A stretch of DNA of 64,000 bases, from positions 124,001 through 188,000 of the forward strand of contig CAWGXG010000006.1 in the NCBI GenBank assembly GCA_963826505.1. The letters are read 5' to 3'. The notes under the pieces were generated by a model. That model saw only the letters and a list, made by a program, of their open reading frames with translations. It was not told the DNA's origin and ran no database searches. Source of the DNA: CAWGXG01 sp963826505 (GTDB lineage: Bacteria > Chloroflexota > Anaerolineae > Aggregatilineales > Aggregatilineaceae). Shown here piece after piece: positions 27,892 to 37,150 of this stretch (the first letter of the stretch is position 1; the number at the start of each line of letters is the position of its first letter). The position numbers were made by a program, and so were the translations under genes.

Positions 27892-29360
27892 GGCTGGTCG
27901 ATGCGCGGCCGTTCGGAGAATCCGCCGCCCTGCCCGCCGGTCGGGCTGGGGATGGGCGTGATCGTCACCGGGCTGGTGGGGGAGGCGGTCGGCGTGGGTG
28001 TGTCGCTCGCCGTCGCTGTGGGGGTAACTGTCGGCGTAAAGGTGAGTGTGGCCGAAGGCGTGGCCGTGAAGCTCGCCGTCGCTGTCGGAGTCAGAGTTGG
28101 CGTGAGAGTCGCTGATGCGGTAGGAGTGGGTGTCAATGTCGGTGTTGCGCTCGACGTTACGGTTGGCGTCAGGGTTGGTGTCGCCGTGTCGGTCGTTGTC
28201 GCCGTGCTGGTGAGTGTCGCGGTGCTGGTCGGTATAGCTGTGAACGTATCTGTCGCGGTCGGTGTCGACGTGAATGTCAATGTCGGCGTGAGTGACGCTG
28301 TTGCAGTAGGCAGCACCGCCACGGGCTGAACGGTCGGCGTATGCGTGGCGGGCAGCGTTGCGGTGTCGGTCGCTGTCGGCGTACTGGTAAAGGTCGGGCT
28401 TCTGGTCGGTATGGCCGTAAATGTGGCTGTTGCGGTTGGCGTGGGCGTGGGGGTGTCGGTTGGCGGCTCCGTGGGCACGGCAGTGTCCGTCGCAGTTGGC
28501 AGCGCGGCCACTGCACCGGCGGTGGGAGTATGCGTCGCTGTAGCGCTGGCGGTGGCACTGGCTGTGACCGTCGGTGTGTGTGTGTCCGTGACGGTCGCGG
28601 TCGCCGTAAACGTCGCCGTCGCGGTGGGCGGCGGCGTAAGTGTGGATGTTGCGGTAGCCGAGGCGGTTGGCGTTGGCGTATCCGTTGGTGGTGGCGTCGC
28701 GGTGAATGTGGCAGTCGCCGTGTCGGTTGGCGCGGGTGTGGGCGGTGCGTTCACTTCAAAACCGACCGGCACCGGATCGCTGGTTGAGCCATCCTTCCCC
28801 ACCGCGATCACCGACAGCGCGTGATAACCCTCGCTCAGACCGTCTATTAAGTTGACCGTCCACGCGCCGCCCGGATCAGCCACCGCCTCGCCGATCAACG
28901 TACCCTGGTCATAGACCTGGACAGTGCCGCCCGGCTGGGTGATCCCGCCTAACGTAATGGCCTCTCCGGCGAAGGTGTTAGCCAGGGCCAGCGGCGCGAC
29001 GTAAGGCGTCGCTAGCGGCGTGGCGCTCGGCAGTTCCGTCGATGTGGGCGTGGACGTTGCGGTGTTCGTGGGAACAGCGGTTGCTGTCACGGTAGGCGTG
29101 GCGGTCGGGGTTAATGTGGCCGTAGGCGTGTCGGTTGGTGGCTCGGTGGGCGTATGCGTCACCGTGGCGCTGGGACGCGGCGTGCGCGTGGCGGTCGGTG
29201 TAATGGTCGCGGTGGCCTCGGCGGCGGTCGTAGTGGCGTGCTGGTCCTGGTAAAAACGCACGCTAAAAAACAGCGCGGCTAACCCAGAGGTTGCCAGCAG
29301 CACGGCCAAGATGGCAACGTCCAACCGGCGTACCAACCGCCGACGCAGGTCTCCGTTCAC
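27888..29360 (-). CDS. Thr/Pro-rich surface protein with an Ig-like domain
   Basis: 490 residues starting with GTG in a GTGA overlap with the upstream gene. Residues 14-37 are a membrane anchor, about 45-118 a Thr/Pro/Ala-rich linker, about 120-212 an Ig-like domain (VQVYDQGTLIGEAVADPGGAWTVNL...), and about 213-475 a very long TPT/TAT low-complexity stalk. Such stalks are common in envelope proteins of Chloroflexota and are likely sites of O-glycosylation. The Ig-like module resembles that of the next protein. The repeat DNA (27940-28760) may be unstable in length. Confidence 0.75.
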   Translation of the reverse strand: MNGDLRRRLVRRLDVAILAVLLATSGLAALFFSVRFYQDQHATTTAAEATATITPTATRTPRPSATVTHTPTEPPTDTPTATLTPTATPTVTATAVPTNTATSTPTSTELPSATPLATPYVAPLALANTFAGEAITLGGITQPGGTVQVYDQGTLIGEAVADPGGAWTVNLIDGLSEGYHALSVIAVGKDGSTSDPVPVGFEVNAPPTPAPTDTATATFTATPPPTDTPTPTASATATSTLTPPPTATATFTATATVTDTHTPTVTASATASATATHTPTAGAVAALPTATDTAVPTEPPTDTPTPTPTATATFTAIPTRSPTFTSTPTATDTATLPATHTPTVQPVAVLPTATASLTPTLTFTSTPTATDTFTAIPTSTATLTSTATTTDTATPTLTPTVTSSATPTLTPTPTASATLTPTLTPTATASFTATPSATLTFTPTVTPTATASDTPTPTASPTSPVTITPIPSPTGGQGGGFSERPRIDQP

Positions 29361-30340
29361 GCCTTGTCCTCATTCCTGGTGCGCTGTGCGGATAACTCGC
29401 GGGCCTGGTCGATCCACTGCTGCGCGTCGATGGAGCGCAGACGCCATTTCGGTTCGTCGATCAGCTCGTAGATGCGCTGCGGTGTCATGGTGGCCAGCTG
29501 CGTGTACGTCTGGATGCCAGCTTCATATAATTTGCCCGCGTAGACCGGCCCAATGCCTTTGATGTCGGTCAGACGATCCTGGCCGGCTTGCAGCGGTGTG
29601 ACGCCCAACTGCCCGACCATCGACACCAACTGGCTGACCTGGTTCACTATGCGTTGCAGCAGGTTACCCTGGTCGCGGCGCTCACTGGCAGCGGTAAGCA
29701 GCATCGTGGTGTGCTCAGTGACGCGCGAGTCGAGCTTCTGCACGACCTGGGCCTGGGCCGCCAATTCGCGATCCAGCTCGGCCAGAGTCTGCGCGTGCTC
29801 CGCCAGCAGGCGATCCTGGCGTCCGCGCGTCGCGGCCCATTCGTCCAGCCGCCCGCCAATCGTCACCAGCTTCTGAACCTGCTCTCGGATCGAAATTTCG
29901 GCCTCTTCCACATTGTTCACACTGAGCCGCATTTCCAGGCGTTGCAGCCGCACATCCTGTTGGGCGAGTTGATCATCCAGGCGAGAAAATCGCCCGGTGT
30001 GCTCATTCAGCAAGCGAGTCAGCGTCGCGACGGCTTCGGATTGCGCGCTCAACATATTCGGCAGGTCGGCGAGTGCGCCGTCAGAGCTGCCTTGCCCGGC
30101 GGTTTCGACGGCCTGGGTCAAACGGTCCGCGTGAAGAGTCAGGGCCGCGTTCAGCCGTTCCACCGTGGCGCGCTGCTCGGACAATTCCTCGCGCAGCGGC
30201 TCGTCGAGCAGGCCCAACGTCGCCAGCGGGACCGGCTCAAGCAGGCGCGGTCGCACCGTGAAGACGTAGAACAACGCCGTCACCAGCGCGGTGAGGAAAG
30301 CGCCCAACGACAAAATGGCCAGGGCCGGTATCGGGTCCAT
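29357..30340 (-). CDS. Membrane-anchored coiled-coil protein with helix-hairpin-helix end
   Basis: 327 residues: one membrane helix (7-27), a long coiled coil (about 50-245, with LxxxxxL spacing and Gln/Glu-rich heptads) and a C-terminal helix-hairpin-helix pair (DRLTDIKGIGPVYAGKLYEAGI..., about 258-290) of the kind that binds DNA or proteins. GGAG precedes the ATG. It is the first gene of the coupled three-gene operon with the two Ig-like proteins. The layout suggests a protein spanning from the membrane into the cytoplasm, possibly touching DNA; this is inference. Confidence 0.7.
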   Translation of the reverse strand: MDPIPALAILSLGAFLTALVTALFYVFTVRPRLLEPVPLATLGLLDEPLREELSEQRATVERLNAALTLHADRLTQAVETAGQGSSDGALADLPNMLSAQSEAVATLTRLLNEHTGRFSRLDDQLAQQDVRLQRLEMRLSVNNVEEAEISIREQVQKLVTIGGRLDEWAATRGRQDRLLAEHAQTLAELDRELAAQAQVVQKLDSRVTEHTTMLLTAASERRDQGNLLQRIVNQVSQLVSMVGQLGVTPLQAGQDRLTDIKGIGPVYAGKLYEAGIQTYTQLATMTPQRIYELIDEPKWRLRSIDAQQWIDQARELSAQRTRNEDKA

Positions 30341-30501
30341 AAGACCTTTACTCCCCGAACGATAAGTTTGAGGACATGATTGTGATTATGCTACTACATC
30401 GTATTTCTTATTATAGTGGGAGATCGGGCTTACGCGAAAGCCCTCTCGCAGGGTTCCCGTGCGGAAGCAAAGGTCTCGGTTCAGCATTCGCGGAGCGCAA
30501 G

Positions 30502-30522
30502 AAAAAGAGCCGCGTACGGCTC
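30502..30522 (-). terminator. Terminator of the LCP gene
   Basis: Stem GAGCCG / CGGCTC with a four-base loop followed on the minus strand by TTTTTCTT, about 45 bases after the LCP stop. Confidence 0.8.
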
Positions 30523-30564
30523 AGTTGTTCAGGTGTTGTCACTGCGGGGCGGGAACGCGCCCAG

Positions 30565-31737
30565 CTAATTGCTGGGACGGCTCGACGGTGTACCTGCCGG
30601 ACGGAACAGGTCTTCGATGAGCTGGAGAATATCGCTGGAAATCGGCACCAGGATTTCGTCACCGCTCGGCGTGGTGCTGGCGTAGACTTCACCGAAGGAA
30701 ATCTGCCCCTGGCGGATGTTGTCGGCGGGAATTTGCTCGGCGCGTAACGCCAGGCTGACCATGTTCTCGAAGGATAGATTCGTGCGAATGTTGTCCTGCA
30801 CAGACTGCCACAGACCCGGCGCTTCGGGCAGCAGGGCCGCGACGCCACCCGCGCTGAGCACTTTCTTGCGCACGGCGAGGATTACCTCTTGCTGGCGCTG
30901 CGCGCGCCCGATGTCGCTGTCCTGGTGGCGCGTGCGGGCGTATTGCAGCAGCCGCTCTGCGCCTAATTCCTGGCACCCGGCGTCAAAATGAATGGTCAGG
31001 TAGCCGTAACTGCCGTCAGGATAGTGATCGTCATCGATGGGCGCGGGCGGGCAGACCTCCACCGGACCAACCGCGTCGATCAGGCGCGTGAAGACCTCGA
31101 AATTGATCAGCACGTAATATTGGATCTTCAAGCCTAGCTCGCGCTCGACGGTTTTGACGGCGTAGGCGGGACCGCCGCCGCCGGGATAGCTGATGTCATC
31201 CCCGACGATGTTGGCTGTGTTGATGCGGTCGGCGCGCCCCAGTCCAGGTAGCTCGACCCAAAGATCGCGCGGGATGGAGAGCAGCGCCGCCGTCTTGCCG
31301 ATCGGGTCGATCGAGAGCAGCATGATCGTGTCAGTGGGGAAGGTGCCGGTTTCGCCCGCGCGCTGATCGATGCCCAGCAGCAGCACCGACACGCGGCGCG
31401 GATCGTTCCAGGCGGTGTACGTCTCGCCGCTCGCGGCAGGCTGGGCACTGGTGTCGCCCGGCTGAACGCTTACATCGGGTGTGGACGGACCGTCGGGAGC
31501 AGTGGAGTCAGGATTGGCCGCGTCAGCGACGGTGGTCGGCGCGACGTCCGGCACCGGCGTGGCATTCGTGCTCCCTGACACGGGACGATTCACCTGGGGT
31601 GGATCCGGCAGCTCGAGAATGGTATCCAGCTCGGCGGCGCGATCGCGCACGAACATATACGAGGCGGCAGACAGACCTACTGCCGCCACGGCGATCACGA
31701 CCACCCAGACCAGCAGAAACCACTGGGGAATACGCAT
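30565..31737 (-). CDS. LytR-CpsA-Psr (LCP) family cell-wall ligase
   Basis: 390 residues from the ATG at 31737 (GGAGAGGG site). One N-terminal membrane helix (about 5-25), a Ser/Pro/Asp-rich linker and the LCP domain with VLLLGIDQRAGETGTFPTDTIMLLSIDP, SIPRDLWVELPGLG and the Arg-rich RHQDSDIGRAQRQQEVI helix. LCP proteins move glycopolymers from a lipid carrier to peptidoglycan or proteins outside the membrane. The Asp and Arg residues of the family are present. A single-gene unit with its own terminator. Confidence 0.9.
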   Translation of the reverse strand: MRIPQWFLLVWVVVIAVAAVGLSAASYMFVRDRAAELDTILELPDPPQVNRPVSGSTNATPVPDVAPTTVADAANPDSTAPDGPSTPDVSVQPGDTSAQPAASGETYTAWNDPRRVSVLLLGIDQRAGETGTFPTDTIMLLSIDPIGKTAALLSIPRDLWVELPGLGRADRINTANIVGDDISYPGGGGPAYAVKTVERELGLKIQYYVLINFEVFTRLIDAVGPVEVCPPAPIDDDHYPDGSYGYLTIHFDAGCQELGAERLLQYARTRHQDSDIGRAQRQQEVILAVRKKVLSAGGVAALLPEAPGLWQSVQDNIRTNLSFENMVSLALRAEQIPADNIRQGQISFGEVYASTTPSGDEILVPISSDILQLIEDLFRPAGTPSSRPSN

Positions 31738-31841
31738 AAAACCCTCTCCACCCTGCATCGGTAGTGGGCGCATTATAGCGCAAAACGCGGGGCCCGAAAC
31801 CCCGCGCTCGCTCTTCGGTTACCCCACGCCAGCCTGAGCGT

Positions 31842-33533
31842 TTATTGGTTGCGGCGGAAATGATAAAGCTTGTTGCCCGCCAGCACATACATGTTGTTGC
31901 GCACGACGGCGTCGGCGTAGAAGCTTTTTAAGTCGCGGAAGCCGTCCGGAATGTTACGCGGGCGGTAACCCTGGTTAAATGTCCCCGCCCACGAGGTCTC
32001 GTACACGGTGTCGTTGTCGCGGTCGACGATATACAGGCTGGTCGAGGCCGGATCGTTGTCCACGAACAAGGCGACGCCGCTGGTGATGGCTCCCGGTGGG
32101 CGCTGGCGGTAGGTGAAGGGTTGTTCTTCGACGATACCTTCCGTGTCGCGCCGGTAGCTGCGCACGGTGCCGTCCGCGAACAAGACAAAGATCGCGCCCT
32201 GGTCGCTGATCCCAAAATCGACCGCTGTCGACAGGTCAGGCAGTTCGGCCCCATTGAAATATTCTTCCGGCGCGTTGGGATAGCCGCGCACTCCGGCGGG
32301 CGGCACGTAGCGCCAGATTTGATTGGCTCCGGAGTCCATCACGTACAGATTCTGGCGGAAGACGCTGAGAGCCACCGGGTTCACCCAGCGGTTTTCGATC
32401 ACAAGCTGTTGAGCCGCGGTGAAAAAGGTGGGCGAGTACGACACCAGCACGCCGGACTTGTCCAGCGCGATCAGGACATTGTCGTGCGGTGTGCCGCCGC
32501 TGCTCAGCCAATCAATGTCGATCATATCCCCCACGATGAAATTGCCGCTGGCCCCGCTGATCGTCTGGCCGCGCCAGATAATTGGATCGCGATCGCTGGT
32601 GGTGAGGGCGTTGCCGGTCTCGTTGAGCGTGTCGTGATAGATGGCCCCGCGCGTGCGTTCCAGCGTGTAGAGATCCACCCCACCGTGCACGACCAGCCCG
32701 CCCAGATTGGCGTCTTTGGGGAATTCGTGCAGCAGTGTCAGGTCGCGGCGCACCACATCATCGAAGCAGTCGAGATAATTCTGCGCGTCAGCGCGGAGCA
32801 GCAGCACGTTGGTATCGTTAGGGCGCAGCTCGCCAGCCTGACTGGTCAGGTTCAACACTTCGACCCACAGCGGGCGCAGCGCCTGGTTATCGCAGGCTCC
32901 GCCCGACAGCCGGATCGCCTCGTCGTGCGCTGTCTTGGCGCGGTCCATGACGGTTTCGAAATCGCTTTTCTCGTAGCCGGACAGCACCATGCCCAACGCC
33001 ACGACGACGATCACTACCGGGATCAGCACAGCCAGCCCGATCGCCACGTTGGTAGGGATGCCCTGGCGGCCTTCTTTATCGGGAGCGGGCAAAATGCGAT
33101 CGAGCAGCGCCGACAGTGCATTGATTACGTTCAATAGCCCGATCAGCATGGCGCGCAGTGCATCACGCCCCGCTCGACGTATGCGCGTCCCCATGTCGCG
33201 GAGGGCCAACAAGCCCCCGAATGGCACGCCGCCCTCGTCGTCATTCAGGCCGCTTTCATCTGCTGCCCTATCCGTGTCCAGCGCGTCCGGAATATCTTGA
33301 TCACCATGACCCAGCCGTGAGGCGAGTCCGGGCACACGGCTGAATGCTTCGGCCAGGCGCGATGGATTTTCCGCTTCGGGTTGAGGCGCGCCGAGTTCGG
33401 CCTTGTCGCCGCCGTCGAATAAGCTGTCCAGCGAAAACGCGCCGGACTCCGTCGGGGACTTCAGGTGGTGGTGTTTCTGACGGAGTCGCCGCCGGGACGG
33501 TGGGGGTATCTTCCGCCGCGAGCGATGTCTCAA
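31842..33533 (-). CDS. Membrane beta-propeller protein (3' part of a frameshifted gene)
   Basis: 563 residues as read. The first 25 or so are His/Arg-rich and out of keeping with the rest; normal coding begins at SPTESGAFSLDSLFDGG. A membrane helix (VAIGLAVLIPVVIVVVALGMVL, about 165-186) is followed by a helical part with cysteines and by beta-propeller-like repeats (NVLIALDKSGVLVSY, LSVFRQNLYVMDSGANQIWRY, ...YIVDRDNDTVYE, ...NMYVLAGNKLYHF). Together with the upstream frame it forms one protein if one base of a G4 run (33454-33457) is removed. The true start would then be 34392. Probably a sensor at the outer membrane face. Confidence 0.75.
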   Translation of the reverse strand: MRHRSRRKIPPPSRRRLRQKHHHLKSPTESGAFSLDSLFDGGDKAELGAPQPEAENPSRLAEAFSRVPGLASRLGHGDQDIPDALDTDRAADESGLNDDEGGVPFGGLLALRDMGTRIRRAGRDALRAMLIGLLNVINALSALLDRILPAPDKEGRQGIPTNVAIGLAVLIPVVIVVVALGMVLSGYEKSDFETVMDRAKTAHDEAIRLSGGACDNQALRPLWVEVLNLTSQAGELRPNDTNVLLLRADAQNYLDCFDDVVRRDLTLLHEFPKDANLGGLVVHGGVDLYTLERTRGAIYHDTLNETGNALTTSDRDPIIWRGQTISGASGNFIVGDMIDIDWLSSGGTPHDNVLIALDKSGVLVSYSPTFFTAAQQLVIENRWVNPVALSVFRQNLYVMDSGANQIWRYVPPAGVRGYPNAPEEYFNGAELPDLSTAVDFGISDQGAIFVLFADGTVRSYRRDTEGIVEEQPFTYRQRPPGAITSGVALFVDNDPASTSLYIVDRDNDTVYETSWAGTFNQGYRPRNIPDGFRDLKSFYADAVVRNNMYVLAGNKLYHFRRNQ

Positions 33534-34392
33534 TGGCGACGGGTGGCGCAGCGGGCTGGTCCAGTCCTGCGGCGGGCGTATTGTCCCGATCCCAACCGTC
33601 TATGCCGGTCAGCGCGGCAGGCTCAACAGGTGTTTCGAGACTGACCGGGGCAGGGCGGGATGGGGCGCGGCGCGGCGCGCGTGTACCCGGTTGGACGGCT
33701 AACCCATCCACCTCCGCTGTACCCGGCGTGGCAAAGCGGATGACGCTGGCAAAGACCTGTTGACCGGCCAGCGGTTTAAGCTGGTCGATGACGTTGAGCA
33801 CGCTGTCGGCCTCCAGCGCGTCCAGCAGCGCGCCTTCGTCAGCCTGAAGCAGTCCGTCACCCGCAATCAGGATCGTATCGCCCGGCGTGATCTCAAAGCT
33901 CGTCAACTGGATATCCGGGGTTTGACCAATGCCCAAGGGGGGAATGTTCAATTCTAGTGGATCGCGATACCCATCGGGGAAAAAGGCCGAAGCTTCAGCC
34001 TGACTCAACACACTGAACAGGCGTCCGCTGCGGGCTGCGAACAACTCAGTGCCGTGCAAAGCCAGCGCCAGCGCGCTGACGGCGTGGGTAGCTTCCTGAC
34101 GGTCGTACACGTCCTGGTGGATGGCGCCCAACGCCTCGCGCAGTCCTCCGGTGACGCCGCCGCTGCTGCCGAAATAGACGTCGGCGGCCAGCCGCGCCAG
34201 TTCTTCATAAAACGTGGCTTGCGCAGTGGCCGGTCCCGCCGGAGTGACCAGGATGAAAAACCGATCTCCTTCACGCGTGCGAGCCACGCGCCGCGGCGCG
34301 GCCTCGGCCAGTGCGCCCGGCGGCGGAATGCGCACGGCGCGTCCACCCACCACTAACAGATGTCCCGCAAATGCCTCAAGCTCGACAGTCAT
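33301..34392 (-). CDS. PP2C-like domain protein (5' part of a frameshifted gene)
   Basis: 363 residues as read. Residues 1-225 resemble a divergent PP2C/SpoIIE-type phosphatase fold (VELEAFAGHLLVVGG, GDTILIAGDGLLQADE), but the metal-binding Asp residues are not clearly kept, so it may be inactive. Then comes a Pro/Ala/Thr-rich linker. The last 50 codons are Arg-rich and unlike the rest, because the frame changes at 33454-33457: deletion of one base joins ...PPPEVP directly to TESGAFSLDS of the next frame. The intact gene would span 31842-34392, about 850 residues. Confidence 0.7.
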   Translation of the reverse strand: MTVELEAFAGHLLVVGGRAVRIPPPGALAEAAPRRVARTREGDRFFILVTPAGPATAQATFYEELARLAADVYFGSSGGVTGGLREALGAIHQDVYDRQEATHAVSALALALHGTELFAARSGRLFSVLSQAEASAFFPDGYRDPLELNIPPLGIGQTPDIQLTSFEITPGDTILIAGDGLLQADEGALLDALEADSVLNVIDQLKPLAGQQVFASVIRFATPGTAEVDGLAVQPGTRAPRRAPSRPAPVSLETPVEPAALTGIDGWDRDNTPAAGLDQPAAPPVAIETSLAAEDTPTVPAATPSETPPPEVPDGVRRVFAGQLIRRRRQGRTRRASTRSGKSIAPGRSIQPCARTRLTAGSW

Positions 34393-34484
34393 GCCTGTGT
34401 CCCGCCGTTTTCCCGCTGCCCGATAAGCTGGATGTCATTGTACCCCAAAATGCCTTCAGCCCGCATGGCACGCCACTCAGGGCG

Positions 34485-35300
34485 CTAGTCTAGCGCGTGG
34501 GCACGCTCGGCCAGCAGTGGGGCCTGGACCGCGATCACACCGGGCTCGCTGCGCCAGTCGAACAGCGGGCCGATCCCGCCGTACTCAAACGCCATGACCC
34601 AGGGCTGCGCCCATTCTCCGGACCGGATGCGCGCCAGGACGCGGTCCAGCGGCGGCCAGTCGGCGTCCGTCAGCGCGAGATGGTCACGCACACGCCCGGC
34701 CGGGTCGCGGCCAATGCCGGTGATGTGCAGCTCGCGCAGCCGCTCACCTGGCATCTGCGCGATATAGTCGTCTTCGTCCAGGCCCATGTGGCGCGCCGAC
34801 AGCCGCGCGTGCGAAATGTCAAACAGGAAGCCGCAGCCAGTTTCTTCCACCACGCGCCGGATTATGGCGGGTTCTGAGGCCGGGCGCAGGACGTCGCCTT
34901 CCAGTCCATGATAGGGCACGTTTTCCAGGATGACGTGCTCCGCGCCAAAGTGTTTCACAACTATTGCGATGCCCGCCAGCATCGCGTCGGTGACAGCGGC
35001 TGCGTCGCGCGGATCGGTGGTGTCGCGCGCCATATCCGGGTAATTTTTCGGGTGCGGCGACAGGTGCATGTTGACGTAAGGCGTATCCGTCGTGTCACAC
35101 CAGCGGGCGATGGAGTCGAAATCTAGCGCGGCGTTCAAGTGTGGATCGGCGCGCAGATCGAAATGAACATAGACCGGGCGGAAGGACTGCGCGGTCGCGA
35201 TCAGGTCCGGCCAATCCGGGCATTTGAAGCGATCGATCGCCAACGCGTCGCGCGCCAACACGTCAGCCGCCTGGGGCGAATAGTTGATGGCAAACTGCAT
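34485..35300 (-). CDS. TIM-barrel protein, DUF692/MNIO-like
   Basis: 271 residues with alternating strands and helices of a TIM barrel and likely metal ligands at strand ends: VYVHFDL, NMHLSPHPKN, VILENVPYHG, FLFDISHARLSARHMG, LRELHITGI and MAFEYGG. His, Glu and Asp in these positions resemble the DUF692 family of multinuclear iron oxidases and, more distantly, xylose isomerase-like enzymes. No signal peptide. It lies just downstream of two dehydrogenase-like genes (16-base gap), so it may belong to their operon. The reaction is not known. Confidence 0.65.
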   Translation of the reverse strand: MQFAINYSPQAADVLARDALAIDRFKCPDWPDLIATAQSFRPVYVHFDLRADPHLNAALDFDSIARWCDTTDTPYVNMHLSPHPKNYPDMARDTTDPRDAAAVTDAMLAGIAIVVKHFGAEHVILENVPYHGLEGDVLRPASEPAIIRRVVEETGCGFLFDISHARLSARHMGLDEDDYIAQMPGERLRELHITGIGRDPAGRVRDHLALTDADWPPLDRVLARIRSGEWAQPWVMAFEYGGIGPLFDWRSEPGVIAVQAPLLAERAHALD

Positions 35301-35316
35301 GAGGCTGCCACTCCTT

Positions 35317-36081
35317 TTAGGATGGGGACGTTTGGTAGGAATAAAAGCCGCGCCCGGTTTTCTTACCCAGGTGCCCGGCGAATACCTTCTGGCGGAGCAG
35401 AGACGCGGGCCGGTAGCGTTCTTCGCCGGAGGCGTTCAGCATGGCTTCCAGCATACCCAGTACCACGTCCAGCCCGATCTCGTCGGCCCAAGAGAGCGGC
35501 CCGCGCGGGGTGTTCAAGCCGAGTTGCACGGCGGTGTCCATGTCTTCGACGCTCAGACGATGAGCAGTCAGCGTGCGCAGGGTCTCGTTGATGAGGCCAC
35601 AGACCACGCGCGGGCGCACCAGTCCGACCGCGTCCGGCACGCGCACGGCCTCGAAGCCCAACTCTTCCCAAAAACGGCGCGCGCGTCCTGCTGCCTCGAA
35701 TTCGGTTTGCAGCGCGGGCGCGAACTCGACCAGCCCGGTGATCGCGATGGGCGGCAGCAGACCGTAACCGACCACGCGCGCGGGGTGCTCGGTCCAACTG
35801 GCGACCTCGGTTGCGGTGGCGACCAGGGCGCTGACCAGCAGCAGCGCGTCAGGCGGCATATTGCCCTCGACTCCCTCGATCAGCCATTGTTTATCTTCGG
35901 GCGAAATATTAAAACTTTCGATGGCGACCTGGCAGCGGTTGGCGGCGCGCACCATCTGGTCCAGCGTGTCCTGGTCTTCCAGGTTTTCGACCAGAAAGAG
36001 ATCGACCTTGTGGCTTTTGGCCCGGCATAGCCCAGCCAGCGTGTCTACAAACGGCACTTCACCGACGATCAGCACGCGCAT
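35317..36081 (-). CDS. 3-hydroxyacyl-CoA dehydrogenase-like protein lacking the active-site His
   Basis: 254 residues with the two-domain layout of 3-hydroxyacyl-CoA dehydrogenase but a degenerate N-terminal half: the G-x-G-x-x-G loop is only GEVPFVD, and the place of the catalytic His reads YGLLPP. The C-terminal domain is well kept (VGLVRPRVVCGLINETLRTL, LGLNTPRGPLSWADEIGLDVVL, GKKTGRGFYSY). Its upstream neighbour, 8 bases away, keeps the catalytic set. This one may serve as a non-catalytic partner or may use a different substrate. Confidence 0.75.
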   Translation of the reverse strand: MRVLIVGEVPFVDTLAGLCRAKSHKVDLFLVENLEDQDTLDQMVRAANRCQVAIESFNISPEDKQWLIEGVEGNMPPDALLLVSALVATATEVASWTEHPARVVGYGLLPPIAITGLVEFAPALQTEFEAAGRARRFWEELGFEAVRVPDAVGLVRPRVVCGLINETLRTLTAHRLSVEDMDTAVQLGLNTPRGPLSWADEIGLDVVLGMLEAMLNASGEERYRPASLLRQKVFAGHLGKKTGRGFYSYQTSPS

Positions 36082-36089
36082 CGCATCTC

Positions 36090-36941
36090 CTATGAACCGC
36101 TTTCTTTGGGGTAAAATCCGCCGCGCTCGCTGTGAGCGCCCAATCGCCCGGCCTCCACCAAGCGCCGATGGCGTGGGTGCGGGCGGTAGCGCGCGGCCTG
36201 AAAAGTAGCGTCGTACACGCTCTGTGACAGCTCTAACACCTTATCCACGCCCAGCACATCCATCAACCTGAAGGGTCCCAACGGGAAACCCGCCGCTTCC
36301 ATCAGCCGGTCAATGGTCGGCTCGTCCAGCCCATCATCGAGCAGGTGCAGCGCCTCACCAAAATAGGCCAGCGCGATCCGGTTCACGATCTGGCCCGGCG
36401 TGTCATCCACGGCCAGAGGCGTTTTTTCCATACGGCGAACGACTTCGACCGCCCGATCGACCGCGTCCGGGCGGGTAGCAGGCCCGCGCACGACTTCGAC
36501 CGCGCCCATCAAATGCGCGGGGCGGAAGAAATGCAGCCCGATCACACGTTGGGGATGGCGGGTAGCGGCGGCCAGCGCTGTGATCGACAGCACGTTGGTG
36601 CTGGTGGCAAGGATAGCCTCTGGCCGGATGATGTCGTCCAGTGCCTGGAGCACGGCGCGCTTGAGCGGGAAACGATCTTCGACGGCCTCGATCACAAGGT
36701 CAGCCTCGGCACAGCGCTGCGGGTCGGTAGTCACGGTAAAGGATCGCCGGGCGCGCCGGGCGCGTACCGGATCAAGGCGGCTGAGCTGCACCTCTTTGTC
36801 GATCCGGCGGCTGATATGCGCGAGCGCCAGACGTAGGGCTGGTTCGTCGGTGTCGTGCAGCAGGATCGGATCGCCGCTCAAGGCTGCGGCCTGAGCGATC
36901 TCCGTGCCCAATGCGCCCACCCCGATAATGACGATCTGCAT
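36090..36941 (-). CDS. 3-hydroxybutyryl/hydroxyacyl-CoA dehydrogenase
   Basis: 283 residues from the ATG at 36941 (GGACGGG site). NAD-binding loop GVGALG near the N-terminus, ADLVIEAVEDRFPLKR, STNVLSIT (catalytic Ser), GLHFFRPAHLMGAVEVV (catalytic His and Glu; Arg takes the place of the usual Asn after FF), PGQIVNRIA (catalytic Asn) and a C-terminal domain with GFPLGPFRLMDVLGVDKVLE. It oxidises 3-hydroxyacyl-CoA with NAD. It forms an operon with the degenerate paralogue and perhaps the TIM-barrel protein. Confidence 0.85.
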   Translation of the reverse strand: MQIVIIGVGALGTEIAQAAALSGDPILLHDTDEPALRLALAHISRRIDKEVQLSRLDPVRARRARRSFTVTTDPQRCAEADLVIEAVEDRFPLKRAVLQALDDIIRPEAILATSTNVLSITALAAATRHPQRVIGLHFFRPAHLMGAVEVVRGPATRPDAVDRAVEVVRRMEKTPLAVDDTPGQIVNRIALAYFGEALHLLDDGLDEPTIDRLMEAAGFPLGPFRLMDVLGVDKVLELSQSVYDATFQAARYRPHPRHRRLVEAGRLGAHSERGGFYPKESGS

Positions 36942-37150
36942 ACGTGATCCCGTCCTGTTGACTGGCAGCCAGGTCACCGCGTGGGGCTGCTATCCCGAAT
37001 TTGTGCGGCCATAGGTTGCGTTATTACTCTAGTGAAAACTGCCACGGCTGGCAAGGCATGGATTTTAGCGCGTTCTGGCGCTGGCGGATATGGCAACATC
37101 CTTCGGTCACATGAGTGGGGTGAAACGCCACTGTTCACGCGGAAACCAAT

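Noticed and set aside
27940..28760. Tandem GTNGGNGT-like DNA repeats on the plus strand as a CRISPR or VNTR locus
   Set aside because: They are the codon pattern of the TPT-rich stalk on the minus strand; units vary and there are no spacers.
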